Positions 10,805 through 21,022 of a DNA stretch of 64,000 bases are shown in pieces (the stretch's first letter is position 1; every line of letters begins with the position of its first letter). Below the pieces are notes generated by a model. It worked only from the letters and a program-made list of their open reading frames with translations, did not search any database and was not told where the DNA came from. Both the position numbers and the translations under genes were made by a program. Origin of the DNA: Prunus persica (Eukaryota > Streptophyta > Magnoliopsida > Rosales > Rosaceae). The stretch is from the NCBI RefSeq assembly GCF_000346465.2, contig NC_034014.1:17105191-17169190 (forward strand). The letters are read 5' to 3'.

Positions 10805-10861
10805 CAAAATTTTTTTACCGTTGGCGCGTGCATTGCACGCGCCAACGGTAAAAAAATTTTG
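10805..10861. repeat. Perfect 57-bp palindrome (28-bp arms, 1-base centre)
   Basis: The arms match without any error around a central T at 10833. The arm reads from CAAAATTTTTTTACC into GTTGGCGCGTGCA. The complete match suggests recent origin or active maintenance, since palindromes of this kind usually decay. Position: inside the right half of the Tourist-like element. Confidence 0.97.
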
Positions 10862-10870
10862 ACCTAGCTA

Positions 10871-10928
10871 GCTGACGTCAGCGTGACGCCAGCGCTGACG
10901 TCAGCGTGACGCCAGCGCTGACGTCAGC
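10871..10928. repeat. 23-bp tandem repeat with TGACGTCA (2.5 copies)
   Basis: Units at 10871-10893 and 10894-10916 are identical, and a half unit follows to 10928. Each begins GCTGACGTCAGC, itself a 12-bp palindrome holding the bZIP/CRE core TGACGTCA, and continues GTGACGCCAGC. The array begins 9 bp after the 57-bp palindrome. Confidence 0.95.
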
Positions 10929-11083
10929 ACCCGCGTTTTGGACCTGGGGCGGGTTTGGCCTTCGGGCTGGCCCGAGTTGGTGGGTCCCACACCAAACCCG
11001 GGCCTGGGCTGCACGCTGGAGCGAAATTTTTTTTTTTGTCTGCCCTTGCCTCGGGCTGGGCTCCTTCGCTGGAGCCACTCTTA

Positions 11084-11950
11084 GGCCATCTCCAGTCATG
11101 GGCTATATCTCAAATATAGCCCTAAAATAATACAGAACCTATCCCCAACCATGAGAAAAAAAAATTTGGCCAAATTTGGAGGGCTACATTTGGCCCTTTA
11201 GCCCTCCAACCGGGCCATATTTAGCTCAGCTTTGGCCTAGGCCAAATTTTTTGTGGATCCCATGCATGTGCTTTTGAAGAAGATAAATTATCAAGTGCGA
11301 GCAAGAGCACGAATCATCTCGTGCAAATGCATATCCAACAGCTAACAATAAAAGTGTTGATGTCATTGATATATTAGTCATGAAAAATTATTGGTCATGA
11401 CAATAAAAGCATTGACGCCATCCAACAACATTTTTAAATTTTAATTCGTGTTGTTTAAGAAAAATGTATAAAAAAATTATTGGTCATGACCATTGGAGGT
11501 CAGACTATTGAAACCCAACCTTTTTTTTTTTTTTTATAAATGTGATCATCTTTTTAAATATTTTCAATTTGTAAAAAAATAATAAAAAATTACTGGTCAT
11601 GACCGTTAGAGGTCAAACCATTGAAATCCATCCTTTTTAAAAAATAATAATAATAAATGTGGTCACCTTTTTAAATGTTTTCAAGTGTTGTTTAAAAAAA
11701 ATTATAAAAAATTATTGGTCATGGAATATTGTCTCTAAATAATAGTTTAATTAAATTAAACAATACATAGTTGTGAAATGCATGAGCATTGTACCATAGT
11801 TTTTCTCAAAATAATAGGACCCTAAAATATAGCCCTACATGGTTGGAGATGGAAAAATTTAGCCCCTGCATTATTCTTTAAAAAATTAATATTTTGGAGG
11901 GCTAAATATTTAGTCATGGACTACATTTAACCCTATGATTGGAGATGGCC
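11084..11950. mobile_element. Second Tourist-like element (867 bp), abutting the first
   Basis: The left end GGCCATCTCCAGTCATGGG and the right end, read inward as GGCCATCTCCAATCATAGGG, are near-perfect terminal repeats flanked by TTA on both sides (11081-11083 and 11951-11953). The left TTA is also the right TTA of the preceding element. The AT-rich interior repeats a block holding AAAATTATTGGTCATGACC four times at about 115-bp spacing (near 11384, 11475, 11590 and 11707). There is no coding capacity, so it is non-autonomous. Confidence 0.82.
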
Positions 11951-11970
11951 TTAGGCCTAATTTCTGATTA

Positions 11971-12770
11971 AGGGCCAGTTTTGTATTACTGTGCTATGAA
12001 AATAATCGTTGTCAGATTTGCTGTGAAAGAAAGCAATTTAGCGTTTGGTAAACCTTTTGTCAAAAGTGATGTTGGTACAATAATCAGTTTATGAGTATTT
12101 GGTAAATTTTAGTGTGAAAGTGTTGTGAGCTGTGTATAATGACTAAAAGGGGCATTATATTGAAATGACTTTTCTATCCAAATGTTTGGTAAAAAGACAA
12201 ATATTTTCACTTTCAATTATATATATTTTTTGTTACATATGTTTCCATCACACCCTAAAAATTATTTTAATCATAAAATAAATAAAGTACCATATTGAAA
12301 ATTAAATATTTGTCTCAAAATACTCTAAACTAATGTTTCAAGTTAAATCCAACATATCCAATTAATAATAAATCTAGTGTCAATAATTTGGTCATAACAA
12401 TATGCCTCTTACTTGAGTCTTGTGGCTTCTTAGGAGTGCGCTTCAATTGATCCAACAAGAAAAAAAATGAAGGAAGAATGGAGGAGTGCTCTGTGGCGTG
12501 GGAAGGACAAGACGCATGAAGAGGAGAGTGTGAAATCATATTGGGGTATTTTCATAATTTTGTAATTTTCATTAAACCTAGCACCTCCTCAAATTTTATT
12601 ACCGCATAATAAAAAATTGAAAGCAACTCATTAGCTGCTTTCCTTTATTGCTTTCTCCCACATCAATTTTTAATAATAAGTGATTTTTTCATAGGTTATC
12701 AAACGGGCTGGACTTCCCAAATTTTTTGAAAAATCACTTATCAACCCAAATAATTAATCCCAAACGAGCA
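11971..12770. mobile_element. Non-autonomous, internally deleted Harbinger derivative (~800 bp)
   Basis: Flanked by TTA at 11968-11970 and 12771-12773. The first ~350 bases match the left end of the complete Harbinger element at 33364 nearly continuously (for example GGGCCAGTTT, TAATCG then TGTCAGATTTGCTGTG, and CAATAATCAGTTT). The last ~230 match that element's right end, including AAACGGGCTGG and ATCACTTAT. The genes between the two ends are gone. This is the direct parent-to-MITE relation seen within one window. A 69-residue frame on the minus strand is a by-product. Confidence 0.85.
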
Positions 12771-12788
12771 TTAAGACTTTCATGAAAT

Positions 12789-12897
12789 GGGAATAGCAGT
12801 ATTTTGCTATTTTCGGCCAATAATGCTATGATACGCATGATAACACTTCCATGCGGCATAGCATTATTGGCTGAAAATAGCAAAACAGTTCTATCCC
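12789..12897. mobile_element. Small foldback (hairpin) element, 109 bp
   Basis: The left arm begins GGGAATAGCAGTATTTTGC and the right arm, read inward, begins GGGATAGAACTGTTTTGC. Both continue through TATTTTC(G/A)GCCAATAATGCTATG, so about 42 of 109 bases on each side pair. Only about 20 bases form the loop. No clear target duplication is visible. It may be a MITE or a small-RNA hairpin. Confidence 0.75.
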
Positions 12898-13441
12898 GTT
12901 GCAACTAAGTTTTATTAATCTACTTAAAAAGTTTTTTTTTAAAAAAATTTCTATTGTTGCAATTGTATTTTTTATATGCTCATTTTTTATCACACGACTT
13001 ACAAAGTTTTTTTTTTATCTCGTGACTTACGAAGTGTCTTTTTCATTTTTGCAATTGTATTTTGCTAGGTGTCCGTCTCAACAATTTCTTTTTTTTAAAT
13101 GTAAAATAACTAACATGTACAAAATTACTTAAACACCCTGCCATGTCTTTAAATTTGATGTAGGACGAAATATGTGTGACACCCCGACCCTATTTTAATT
13201 ATATATAATTTATTCATTTATTTAATTATGAAATTACAATTTTTGCCCTCGAGAATGGAATTATTTTGGTCACTTTTAATCCGTAAGGATTTTGAGGAAA
13301 TGACTGGTACTATTGCGTAGATCGGAGTTGTAACGAAGAAGTTACAATCAACGGAAGCCTAGTGGCATAATTGTAAATATTTCAAAGTTCAGTTTTAAAA
13401 TTAGATTTTTATTTCTTTTCTCTCTCTCCCTCTCTCTCCCC

Positions 13442-13451
13442 GGGGGCCCCC

Positions 13452-13482
<31 letters not shown>
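13442..13482. repeat. G5-C26-A10 homopolymer run
   Basis: Five G are followed by 26 C and ten A, directly after a (CT)n stretch inside the solo LTR. Runs of this purity are often artefacts of polishing or gap closing, so the exact length should not be trusted. Confidence 0.9.
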
Positions 13483-13483
<1 letters not shown>

Positions 13484-15210
13484 AATTTCACAACCGTAAC
13501 TTCAGCCGGCCACCATCGCATCCAGCCACCAAATTCGATGGGACCAGTACCAAAACGACCACCGCGACTTCCTCTTCCTACCCCACCCCACCTTCGATGG
13601 AACCACCACCTCTAGTCACCGAAAATTGAGAAAAATAGGTCGGTTTTTAAGTAAAATTTCCATCGCTCATTCCGACGATTCCGACCACCAATTTCTTCAA
13701 TCTAGGTATGCTTTTTTATCCTCTTAATGTGTTCTAGCTGATGGCTGGGTTGATTAGGATCAATTTTTGCGTTTTGGAATTCGATTTATCACTTAAAATT
13801 TGGCCAATTTTCTGATTGCGTTTTTAGCAAGTTCTGGTCACTTTTTGGCCATGGTCCGAGAACAAAGTTGTTCCACTCATTGTCCTGATCATGTAGGTAT
13901 AGGTCTTGATCAGTGGTTTGGAGATTTTCTGATCGACTGAGTTTACTCTGGGCACCCACGCACTACTAGCTCGTGTGCCACTTTGTGGTGGTCCTTTGGG
14001 TCCTAAAATGATCCCCATATCGTCCCGAGCACGGCAATATACTCGGATTTGAATTTGGTTACCGTTTGACTATCGATCAGATTTGGCATATCAGGCGTTA
14101 TCTAGGTTTGATATGTTTGGACCGTTGGATTGACTCCATTTTCATATATGTTTATCTAGGCACCTCTAGGATCGTGTAGGAATTTGCGGATCATTTATCA
14201 GAGCCCCAGATGCTTCGGTTCAATAATTCAAAGATTATGTTAAACGGTAACCGTCCGATCATGTGATCGCGAGCGATCTGACCTTTCGATTTGGACCAAA
14301 TTTGCAGGACATATATAATAAACCATGTTGAACCCGTAGGAACTTTTGGATCCTAAATCGGAGGTCGTGGGCCGCCCTCCAGGCCCATTTGACCAAGTTT
14401 GGGTATTTTGACCCATCAATTGACCGTGAGTCTTCCGAGGTAGTTTCACCCTTCGAGGATTTCTAGAATGACCTTATTAACGAGTCTAGACTGTTATTTT
14501 AGTTATGTTGATTATGAGATTGTTTTATTGTATCGTATGGAATTCTTGGATATTAGTTTGATAATTGAAGTTATGTAATTGATGAGCATGGGATACTTGA
14601 TCGATGGATTGTGAAAGTGAGTCTTGGGTCTGACTATGATTATTTGTAAATAAGTGGACATTTATTTTTAAGTGTACTTCGTTCTTTTAATATAGAATTT
14701 CTTGCATAATGAGTTTTGATTGAAAATTGATTCAATATGGGTTAATGAGGATATGAGATCTCTAAAGGTTATTATTTATCATTAATTATTATTAAAGTAT
14801 TTGGATTGGGTGATATTGGGTTATCTACGAACATCTATTGTTTTAATTGTGGAATACAGTATTTTATGAAAATTAAGTGTAAATAAGTTTTGATTACTAT
14901 TTGAATTATTTTTGGGTCTTTATGGAATATATGCTTGCAAGTTTATTTTCTATAATATGAATAAATATTTGGGGAAAATTGAATTAAGGAAGGGAATATT
15001 GTTTTTATAATATTTATATAAGGGTAATAAACCTCACCATCATATGTACCTTCCCTAGTCACGATACCCACATGTGGTGTTAGATTTTCCGGTATGTGGG
15101 CTTCCTTGGTTACTGAATTTGGAATGGATGGATACTTAGAAAACTGTAGATATGGTTTGGCTATGTCCGAACTTGGGCATCCTTGACAGGGTGTTACCGT
15201 AGACCTTTAG

Positions 15211-15612
15211 ATGGGTAGTTTGCGCACGTAGGACTTGTCACAGTGGCACAAGTATTGAGGATTCTGATGTGCATCCTAGTGAGCCCAGTCCCCCGGTTGG
15301 ACAGCTCGTCCCTGGCCACATGGTTGTTGAGGATTCCTCTGTGTGGTTCAGCCAAACGATTTGTTTTCCCCGGTACATGATGTGTACTATCATATGTACC
15401 TCCCCTTGAATACTAATAATTGGAAACAGTGGACATAGATACTTGGATACATGAAAATGGATAGCTGGTTAGTCTGTGCGCGTAGGACTTGTCACAGGCA
15501 CTCGAGTATTGAGGATTCTGCTGTGCGTGCTGGTTAGCCTGGTCCCCCAGATGGACGGCTCGTCCCTAGCCACATGGTTATTAAGGATTCCTCCATGTGG
15601 TCTAGTCAAACG
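15211..15612. repeat. Direct duplication inside the solo LTR (~252-bp spacing)
   Basis: Blocks at about 15211-15360 and 15462-15612 are diverged copies. Both contain GTAGGACTTGTCACAG, TATTGAGGATTCTG, a GTCCCCC core, GCTCGTCCCT, CCACATGGTT and CAAACGAT. A longer version of the repeat begins near 15039 and 15388 with ATCATATGTACCT. The duplication belongs to the LTR and is probably part of its promoter region. Confidence 0.75.
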
Positions 15613-16862
15613 ATCCCTGGATTGGATTGTTCTTCCCTGGATATTATGATGATGGTATGTATTGATATATATATATATATTTATAAATATACATATGTAA
15701 ATACATATTAAATATATATGTGGATACGTTTTTGGGTCGTGATTCTTGAACGGGTGCTTTGTGAGTACTATGCACAGGTATGAATGTCTGATTTTATAGT
15801 TTGGAAAGTGTTGTTCGGCAACATAGCCTTGGATAGGGTATGGTTGCGGGAATGAACTGATAAAAGGAAAAGAACTTATAAAGTGTTCAATGGATGCCTT
15901 GTCGAACTTGATGTTGATATTTGAATCTAAATTTAATTGTTGGCTTTACTTTAAATAATCGTATATTATCTGAATATTTAGTGTTGATTTAAGAACTACA
16001 TGTGGTTTGATCCCTCACAAAGGGGTACATAGGTAGCCTGGGGTTTAACCTAGGTGCAGCCGCAAAATAAATTGTTTGAATTGTGTTTGTATTGTTCTAT
16101 TGTGGGGAAAATGAATTTTGGAAAAAGAATTGTCTTCTCTGATTATTGTTTCGTTAAGTGTTACGAGTGTATGGACTTACAAATGAGTTCAAAAGCTATA
16201 ACGTTTTAGAAAATGTTTGGTTATGAGGCAGGAGGCCATTGATGTTAATTGCACGTTAGTATCTTGTGCATGCTACCGGTTGAGATTTATAAATATTTTT
16301 GATATGTTTAAAAATTTTAGGAATGTTTATTTTTCAGAGGAGACTCTATTTTGGCAGAAAGTCTCATTTCATTAGTAAGTGGGCCCAACATCAGTATGAT
16401 GTCGGAAATACCACAGGATTCATCCCGGGTTTCGAGGAATTCGGGGCGAGTCTTGTCAATATTGGTCAATTATGGTGTGAAAAATTAATTAAAATAAAGT
16501 GACTCAAAGTTGGAAGAAAATCGTGCAAGATAGAAAAATTCCAATTAAATGTCAATTATGGAGTAAGAAAAGAAGGAAGCTGTATCGTTGGGATTTTCCT
16601 AATAGATAACTTATTCTTCAAAATATAAAATTAAACATTAAATTAAATACAAATGTTGATAGAATCATAATTGCTTCAAACTTCCTCAATCAATTAGAAA
16701 ATCTCAGCGATACGGCCTCCTTCTTTTCCTAGCACCATAATTAAAATTTAATTAGAATTTTCCTCTCTTGCACGATTTCCTTCCAACTTGAGCTACTTTA
16801 TTTTAATTAATTTTCCACACCATAATTGACCCATATTTCGTCCTACATCAAAATTTGACACA

Positions 16863-17593
16863 CTTTTGGATGGAGCTAACGACAGGGGACAATGTGGAAT
16901 ATCAAACCTTGGCTAAGGGGACAAAGTGGGTCACTTTGACTTTCAGGGGCAATGTGGGATTTGACTATAGTTTCAAAGTGCACTATAGTAAATAAGCCTA
17001 ATAAAAACAATATATATGTTTATTTTGATTTTTTTCATTAAAATGTATCATGTAATTACTATGTGAGTGCTTGAACAAAAAAATAATAATATAAGAGTAA
17101 TTTTTTATATTTTATTATTATTTTTTATAGTCATTTTTGTTAATATCTTAATTATAAAGTTTAAAAAAAATAATTCAATTATAAAATTTTAAACAAAAAA
17201 ATTCTAAATTATGCCCCAATCCTACATCCCCTCTGTTTCACACTCTCTTTCTGCACTGCACCTAAAGAAATAAAATTAGCATATGTTGGGTTCACAAATC
17301 GGGATCTTGTGAAGAATTTTCTCTTGAGCTACCCTTCCGCTTGCAAATTTTCCCAGAAGCTACGATAACTTTTTCTGTTCTCCGCAACCTTATTTTCAAA
17401 ACTAGGGCTTTGGGAGCAAACTTCATTTCATCGTCACCATGAAAACGCCCTTTCTTTTTCTCTCCAACCTCTCCCATGTGACTTTGAGCTCTCTTTTCAT
17501 TCCATGCCCGATTACCCGAACTCTAGACGAAGCCCTAGGGCTAATGGATGCCCAGATTCTTTGCCTAACAAATTTAGGCAGGGAGGCAACTGA
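16863..17593. other. AT-rich spacer ahead of the NKAP-like pseudogene
   Basis: No gene is recognised. The last ~200 bases, including a pyrimidine-rich stretch and an ATG at 17439, may represent the former leader of the pseudogene that follows. The 68-residue frame that starts there does not resemble the NKAP N-terminus. Confidence 0.5.
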
Positions 17594-18756
17594 ATGGACA
17601 GGAACGGAAGGCGATCAAAGTCATTGGAGTCTGACGAGGAGCTGAATGGGCTGAGCTTCGAGGAGTGTAGAAGGCTCAAGAGGTAGAAGCTGAGGAGGAC
17701 ATTGAAGCATTGTATTTGGAATCTGACTCCTAGTCCCCTAGGGTTGAGAACGATGAATTCAAATTGGATGACAAGGCTGATGAGATTTCATTGTGGTACG
17801 GTAAGGTGGAAAAGAGCGAATCGGGCGAGAAGGCCAAGTCTGAATCGGAGTCGGAATCAGAGAATTTGAGGTAGAGGAAGAGGAGAGTTCTAAGCATAGG
17901 GGGTAGGAATTCCAAGTATAGTGATAGCGAGTCGGAAAGCAAGAGGGATGATGCATCCGAATCTGATGAAGAAGATGATTGCAAACTGAAAAAGAAGTCT
18001 AGAAAGAGGAGCAAGAGTAGAAAAGAAATGAGAAGAAGAATGAAGAGTAGGCGTAGCATTAGCAATTATGATGAGAGCGAAGGAAGTGAAAGCCAGGGTT
18101 CATATTCTAATTCAGAGGATCACTTGAGGTCGAAGAAGAAGAAGAAGCAAAAGTCCCCTCGCGAGAGTAAGACAAAGAAAGAGTCTAAAACGGATAGGGA
18201 GAGTTCCAAGTCGAGGAAGGTTTGGATTTTGAGCTTGATGCCAAGCTTGTTACTATAGAGGAAAAGGAGGTGATAGGGGATGAGAGTAATGTGCAGGCAT
18301 TGAAGCTGAAAGGGATTTTCAAGGCCCAGAAGAAGCCTACATTGGACAATGAGCCTGTGGTTAGGCCAATGCCATTGCCTAGAGCTAAATAGCATATTAG
18401 TTATGGTGGTGCTCTTAGGCCGGGTGAAGGTGATGCCATTGCACAGTATGTGCAACAAGGGAAGTGTATTCCATGAAAATGAGAAATGGGTCTTTCAGCT
18501 GATAAGATTAAGAAGTTTCAGGATGAGTGGTAGTAGGCACTAGAGGATGAATGCCATTCGTATTAGGAAGGAAAACCAGGTTTATAGTGCTGAGGACAAG
18601 CAGGCTTTGGCCATGTTTAACTATGAAGAGAATGCGAAGCATGAGCACAAGGTTATGGGGGATTTACAGTGGTTGGTTAAGCACCATATTGAGCAGGATG
18701 TCGATCCTACTTAAGATCCTTTTTCGGGCAAGGCCTCAGAGAGTGCTAATACTTAG
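17594..18756 (+). pseudogene. NKAP-like (NF-kappa-B activating protein family) pseudogene
   Basis: The N-terminal stretch reads MDRNGRRSKSLESDEE then LSFEECRRLKR, stop (17684-17686), KLRRTLKHCIWN. A long Ser/Lys/Arg-rich region follows, with KKKKKQKSPRES near 18135. The conserved C-terminal NKAP domain then appears in pieces: PMPLPRAK, stop, HISYGGALRPGEGDAIAQYV, then GLSADKIKKF, a frameshift near 18525, and MNAIRIRKENQVYSAEDKQA through HEHKVMGDLQWLVKHHIEQD, stop, DPF. NKAP proteins are nuclear factors linked to splicing and transcription. At least five nonsense codons and one frameshift rule out a product. No intron interrupts the recognisable parts, which would suit a retrocopy, but no poly-A tail or flanking duplication is visible. 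Several stops replace likely CAG or CAT codons. Confidence 0.85.
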
Positions 18757-19845
18757 TCTCACGTATGTGTACTGTTATCTGAGTTGTTGCTATTTCCTTT
18801 CATTAACCATATATCATGTGTGTTACTGGTCAATTTTGAGCTATATTGAACTGAAGGCTTTGGTTTGTCATTATCTATTTGAGTGCTTAAATTTGTTATC
18901 TTCTTAACGCATTATATATCTTTGTGGATGTATTCAATTTGCTATATGTTTGTATTAATGCCTAGGTGGTTCTTTGTTGTTGGGGTTTTATCAGGGTTTT
19001 GACTGGTGTCAAAATTCATATGGCATTCTTTGCAAAGTGTTTGAGATTTTATTTGATCTTTTTTCAAAATTATGGGTTTGCTGGATTTCACATTTTGGAG
19101 TATAAAATTGGACAACTTAAAAGTGGTAATTGTTTTGAGACTTGGAGTAGATTTTCTAGTAGTAGGCTCTACTTGAATGTCAGTAAAATTTACCCCAGAA
19201 AGCATTTGAAAAAGAAACAGTGAAGGAAAATGATTGGAGTTTAATTCACTGGCCAGCTCTACAAAGAGAAAGTTGACCCTATCAAGATTTCATATTTTTG
19301 CATAAGAAAGTTTGGATCTTTGATAAAGGTCAAGGACTTGGGCGAGAAGTTCGTTGTGCTTCAATTCTTCCAAGCAGTCTTTCATTTCTCATCCACACGT
19401 ACCATTTTTCTTTCCTTTTACTTTCTAGTTTGTAGTCTGTTTGGCTGCCCAAAAAATAGGGAGGTAAGAAAAGAACAGAAATTTAGGGATACTGCATGAC
19501 TTTCTTGTTAATGGCTTCACTTACATGTAAGTTAGTTTGCGGAGAAATTACTGGGAGAGGAGATAATTTTAATTTCAAGTGTTTTTCCTTGGTATTCAAA
19601 GTGAAAGCTCAATTTTTTAAGTTCTCTGAAAATACAAGTAAATTTAAGTTACAAAAAATATATATTGAGTTTGTTTTGCTTGAAATTGCTTACTTCCCTG
19701 GTTTATTCATGTGTTTGTTATATCAGACCCTTTAGTTGTGGATGTTAAGCTATGTTTTGTCGTAGTTTGAAGAAGGTGCAAAAGCACATTCATCTAAGAT
19801 AGAATGATTTTGTCTAAAGAATTCGATCCATTGTATTTGTAGATC

Positions 19846-19846
<1 letters not shown>

Positions 19847-19894
<48 letters not shown>
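19847..19894. repeat. (ATT)n microsatellite
   Basis: About 16 uninterrupted TTA/ATT units. A plain simple-sequence repeat, likely length-polymorphic. Confidence 0.97.
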
Positions 19895-19896
<2 letters not shown>

Positions 19897-20991
19897 CAAA
19901 CGATATTCTACTTTAATTTACTCCGCTCTAGTCGACTTGGCTAAGTCCATGTATGCTGTATTTGTAATTCTTTTATTTAGTTTTTATTGTGTACTAGTAT
20001 GTGTACTCTGGCAGACAAGGTTTCTATATTTTTCCACGTCAAGAGCTTTCCAATCACAAGCCTCGCTTATGAGTTCCCTTGCCAGACCACATCAATTGAT
20101 TTCTATGCTAAATACCAGTTCGATTCTAATATCTACATATACGAAGCTAGCGCAATTATTTTATGAAGTAATGATTAAGATTTTGTAATAAGCGGTCGTA
20201 TATCTAGTCATTTGGTAAGATGCTTTCAGTAATGTTGGGGGAAGAAAAGTATGGATTATGATATGAGACTCTTGTTAGAAGACAAGGCCTACATTTGTTA
20301 GCTTATTGTGGCGTTCAAACTTGTGGTCTTTATTGTTAGCTTAGAGGAAACAAGTTTGGGAGTGTGAATTTGGTTTCAAATTGATGCTAAAGTAAGTTCT
20401 TGTTACTTTTACTAAAAAATCTGTCATTTTATAGGTGATTTCAATCCCTCACACAAAACTCAGAAGGTAAATTTGGAGATTTATCTTCACAGAGCTGGTA
20501 ATTCTAGACCTCTATGTGGGTGTGTGTCTTTCAATGTTTAATGAGTTTTGGATTATGAGAATTTTTTGCTGACGTGCTTAGTTCAACTGTGTCTGTATTT
20601 ACACACACATGACCAGAATTTTTGTTTTCATGTTAACTCCTTTTTTTTAATGTGGATTTGTTTTTTCTTTTGCTCAGTTTCTGCATTGAGATTGATGAGA
20701 ATATAGATGGGACGTGCTTTTGCTAATCTTTTCATAACAAAGGCAAGGGTTCTGGTGCAAATGAGATGGGATATGTTGGAAGAACTCTTAGGTTTCGCAC
20801 ACGGAATTTAGAGGATTGTGCTCTAAGATTGGATATCTCTCTCCTCATATTGTCTAGTTTGCGCACTTGATGTTTGTTAATTAGAATATCACTAGTGAAA
20901 GCTTTCACTTTAGTATTTGGAAAGGGTATAGCTGTGAAAGTGTCTAAAGTCATATAGCCTAGGTGAAAATGGGATATGGTTAATATTTTAG

Positions 20992-20996
<5 letters not shown>

Positions 20997-21022
<26 letters not shown>
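20997..21022. repeat. (GT)n microsatellite
   Basis: Thirteen uninterrupted GT units, with no gene nearby. Confidence 0.95.

Larger units (their letters stand above)
10160..11080. mobile_element. Tourist-like element (921 bp), TTA target duplication
   Basis: The left end is TTA then GAGCAACTCCACCC; the right end is GGAGCCACTC then TTA, which reads inward as GAGTGGCTCC. Imperfect terminal repeats plus a TTA duplication are diagnostic of PIF/Harbinger-derived elements. The inside holds no transposase, but it contains two perfect palindromes and a 23-bp tandem repeat, listed separately. GC content rises sharply after about 10740, unlike the AT-rich left part. Confidence 0.75.
13175..16458 (+). 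mobile_element. Solo LTR of a Del/Tekay-like Ty3-gypsy element (3,284 bp)
   Basis: It opens TGTGACACCCCGACCC and closes GGGGCGAGTCTTGTCA. It is flanked by ATATG (13170-13174) and ATATT (16459-16463), a 5-bp duplication with one mismatch. There is no internal region, so it arose by LTR-LTR recombination. The ends and stretches such as ACTATTGCGTAGATCG are shared with the LTR at 42934-45063, so the two belong to related families. The reading frames inside are non-coding. Confidence 0.85.
13144..16862. mobile_element. Foldback element (~430 bp) split by a solo LTR
   Basis: The right arm (about 16690-16862), reverse-complemented, matches the left arm in two pieces. A short piece, 13144-13174 (AAATTTGATGTAGGACGAAA), lies before the LTR, and the rest, 16459 to about 16605, lies after it. 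Shared blocks include TCAATTATGGTGTG, AAATTAATTAAAATAAAGT, ATCGTGCAAGA and AAAAGAAGGA. The loop is about 80 bases. Without the LTR the element is about 430 bp and almost entirely inverted repeat, with no coding capacity. Confidence 0.8.

Noticed and set aside
10878..11130. Overlapping frames on both strands in GC-rich DNA
   Set aside because: They arise from the 23-bp tandem repeat and high GC of the miniature element.
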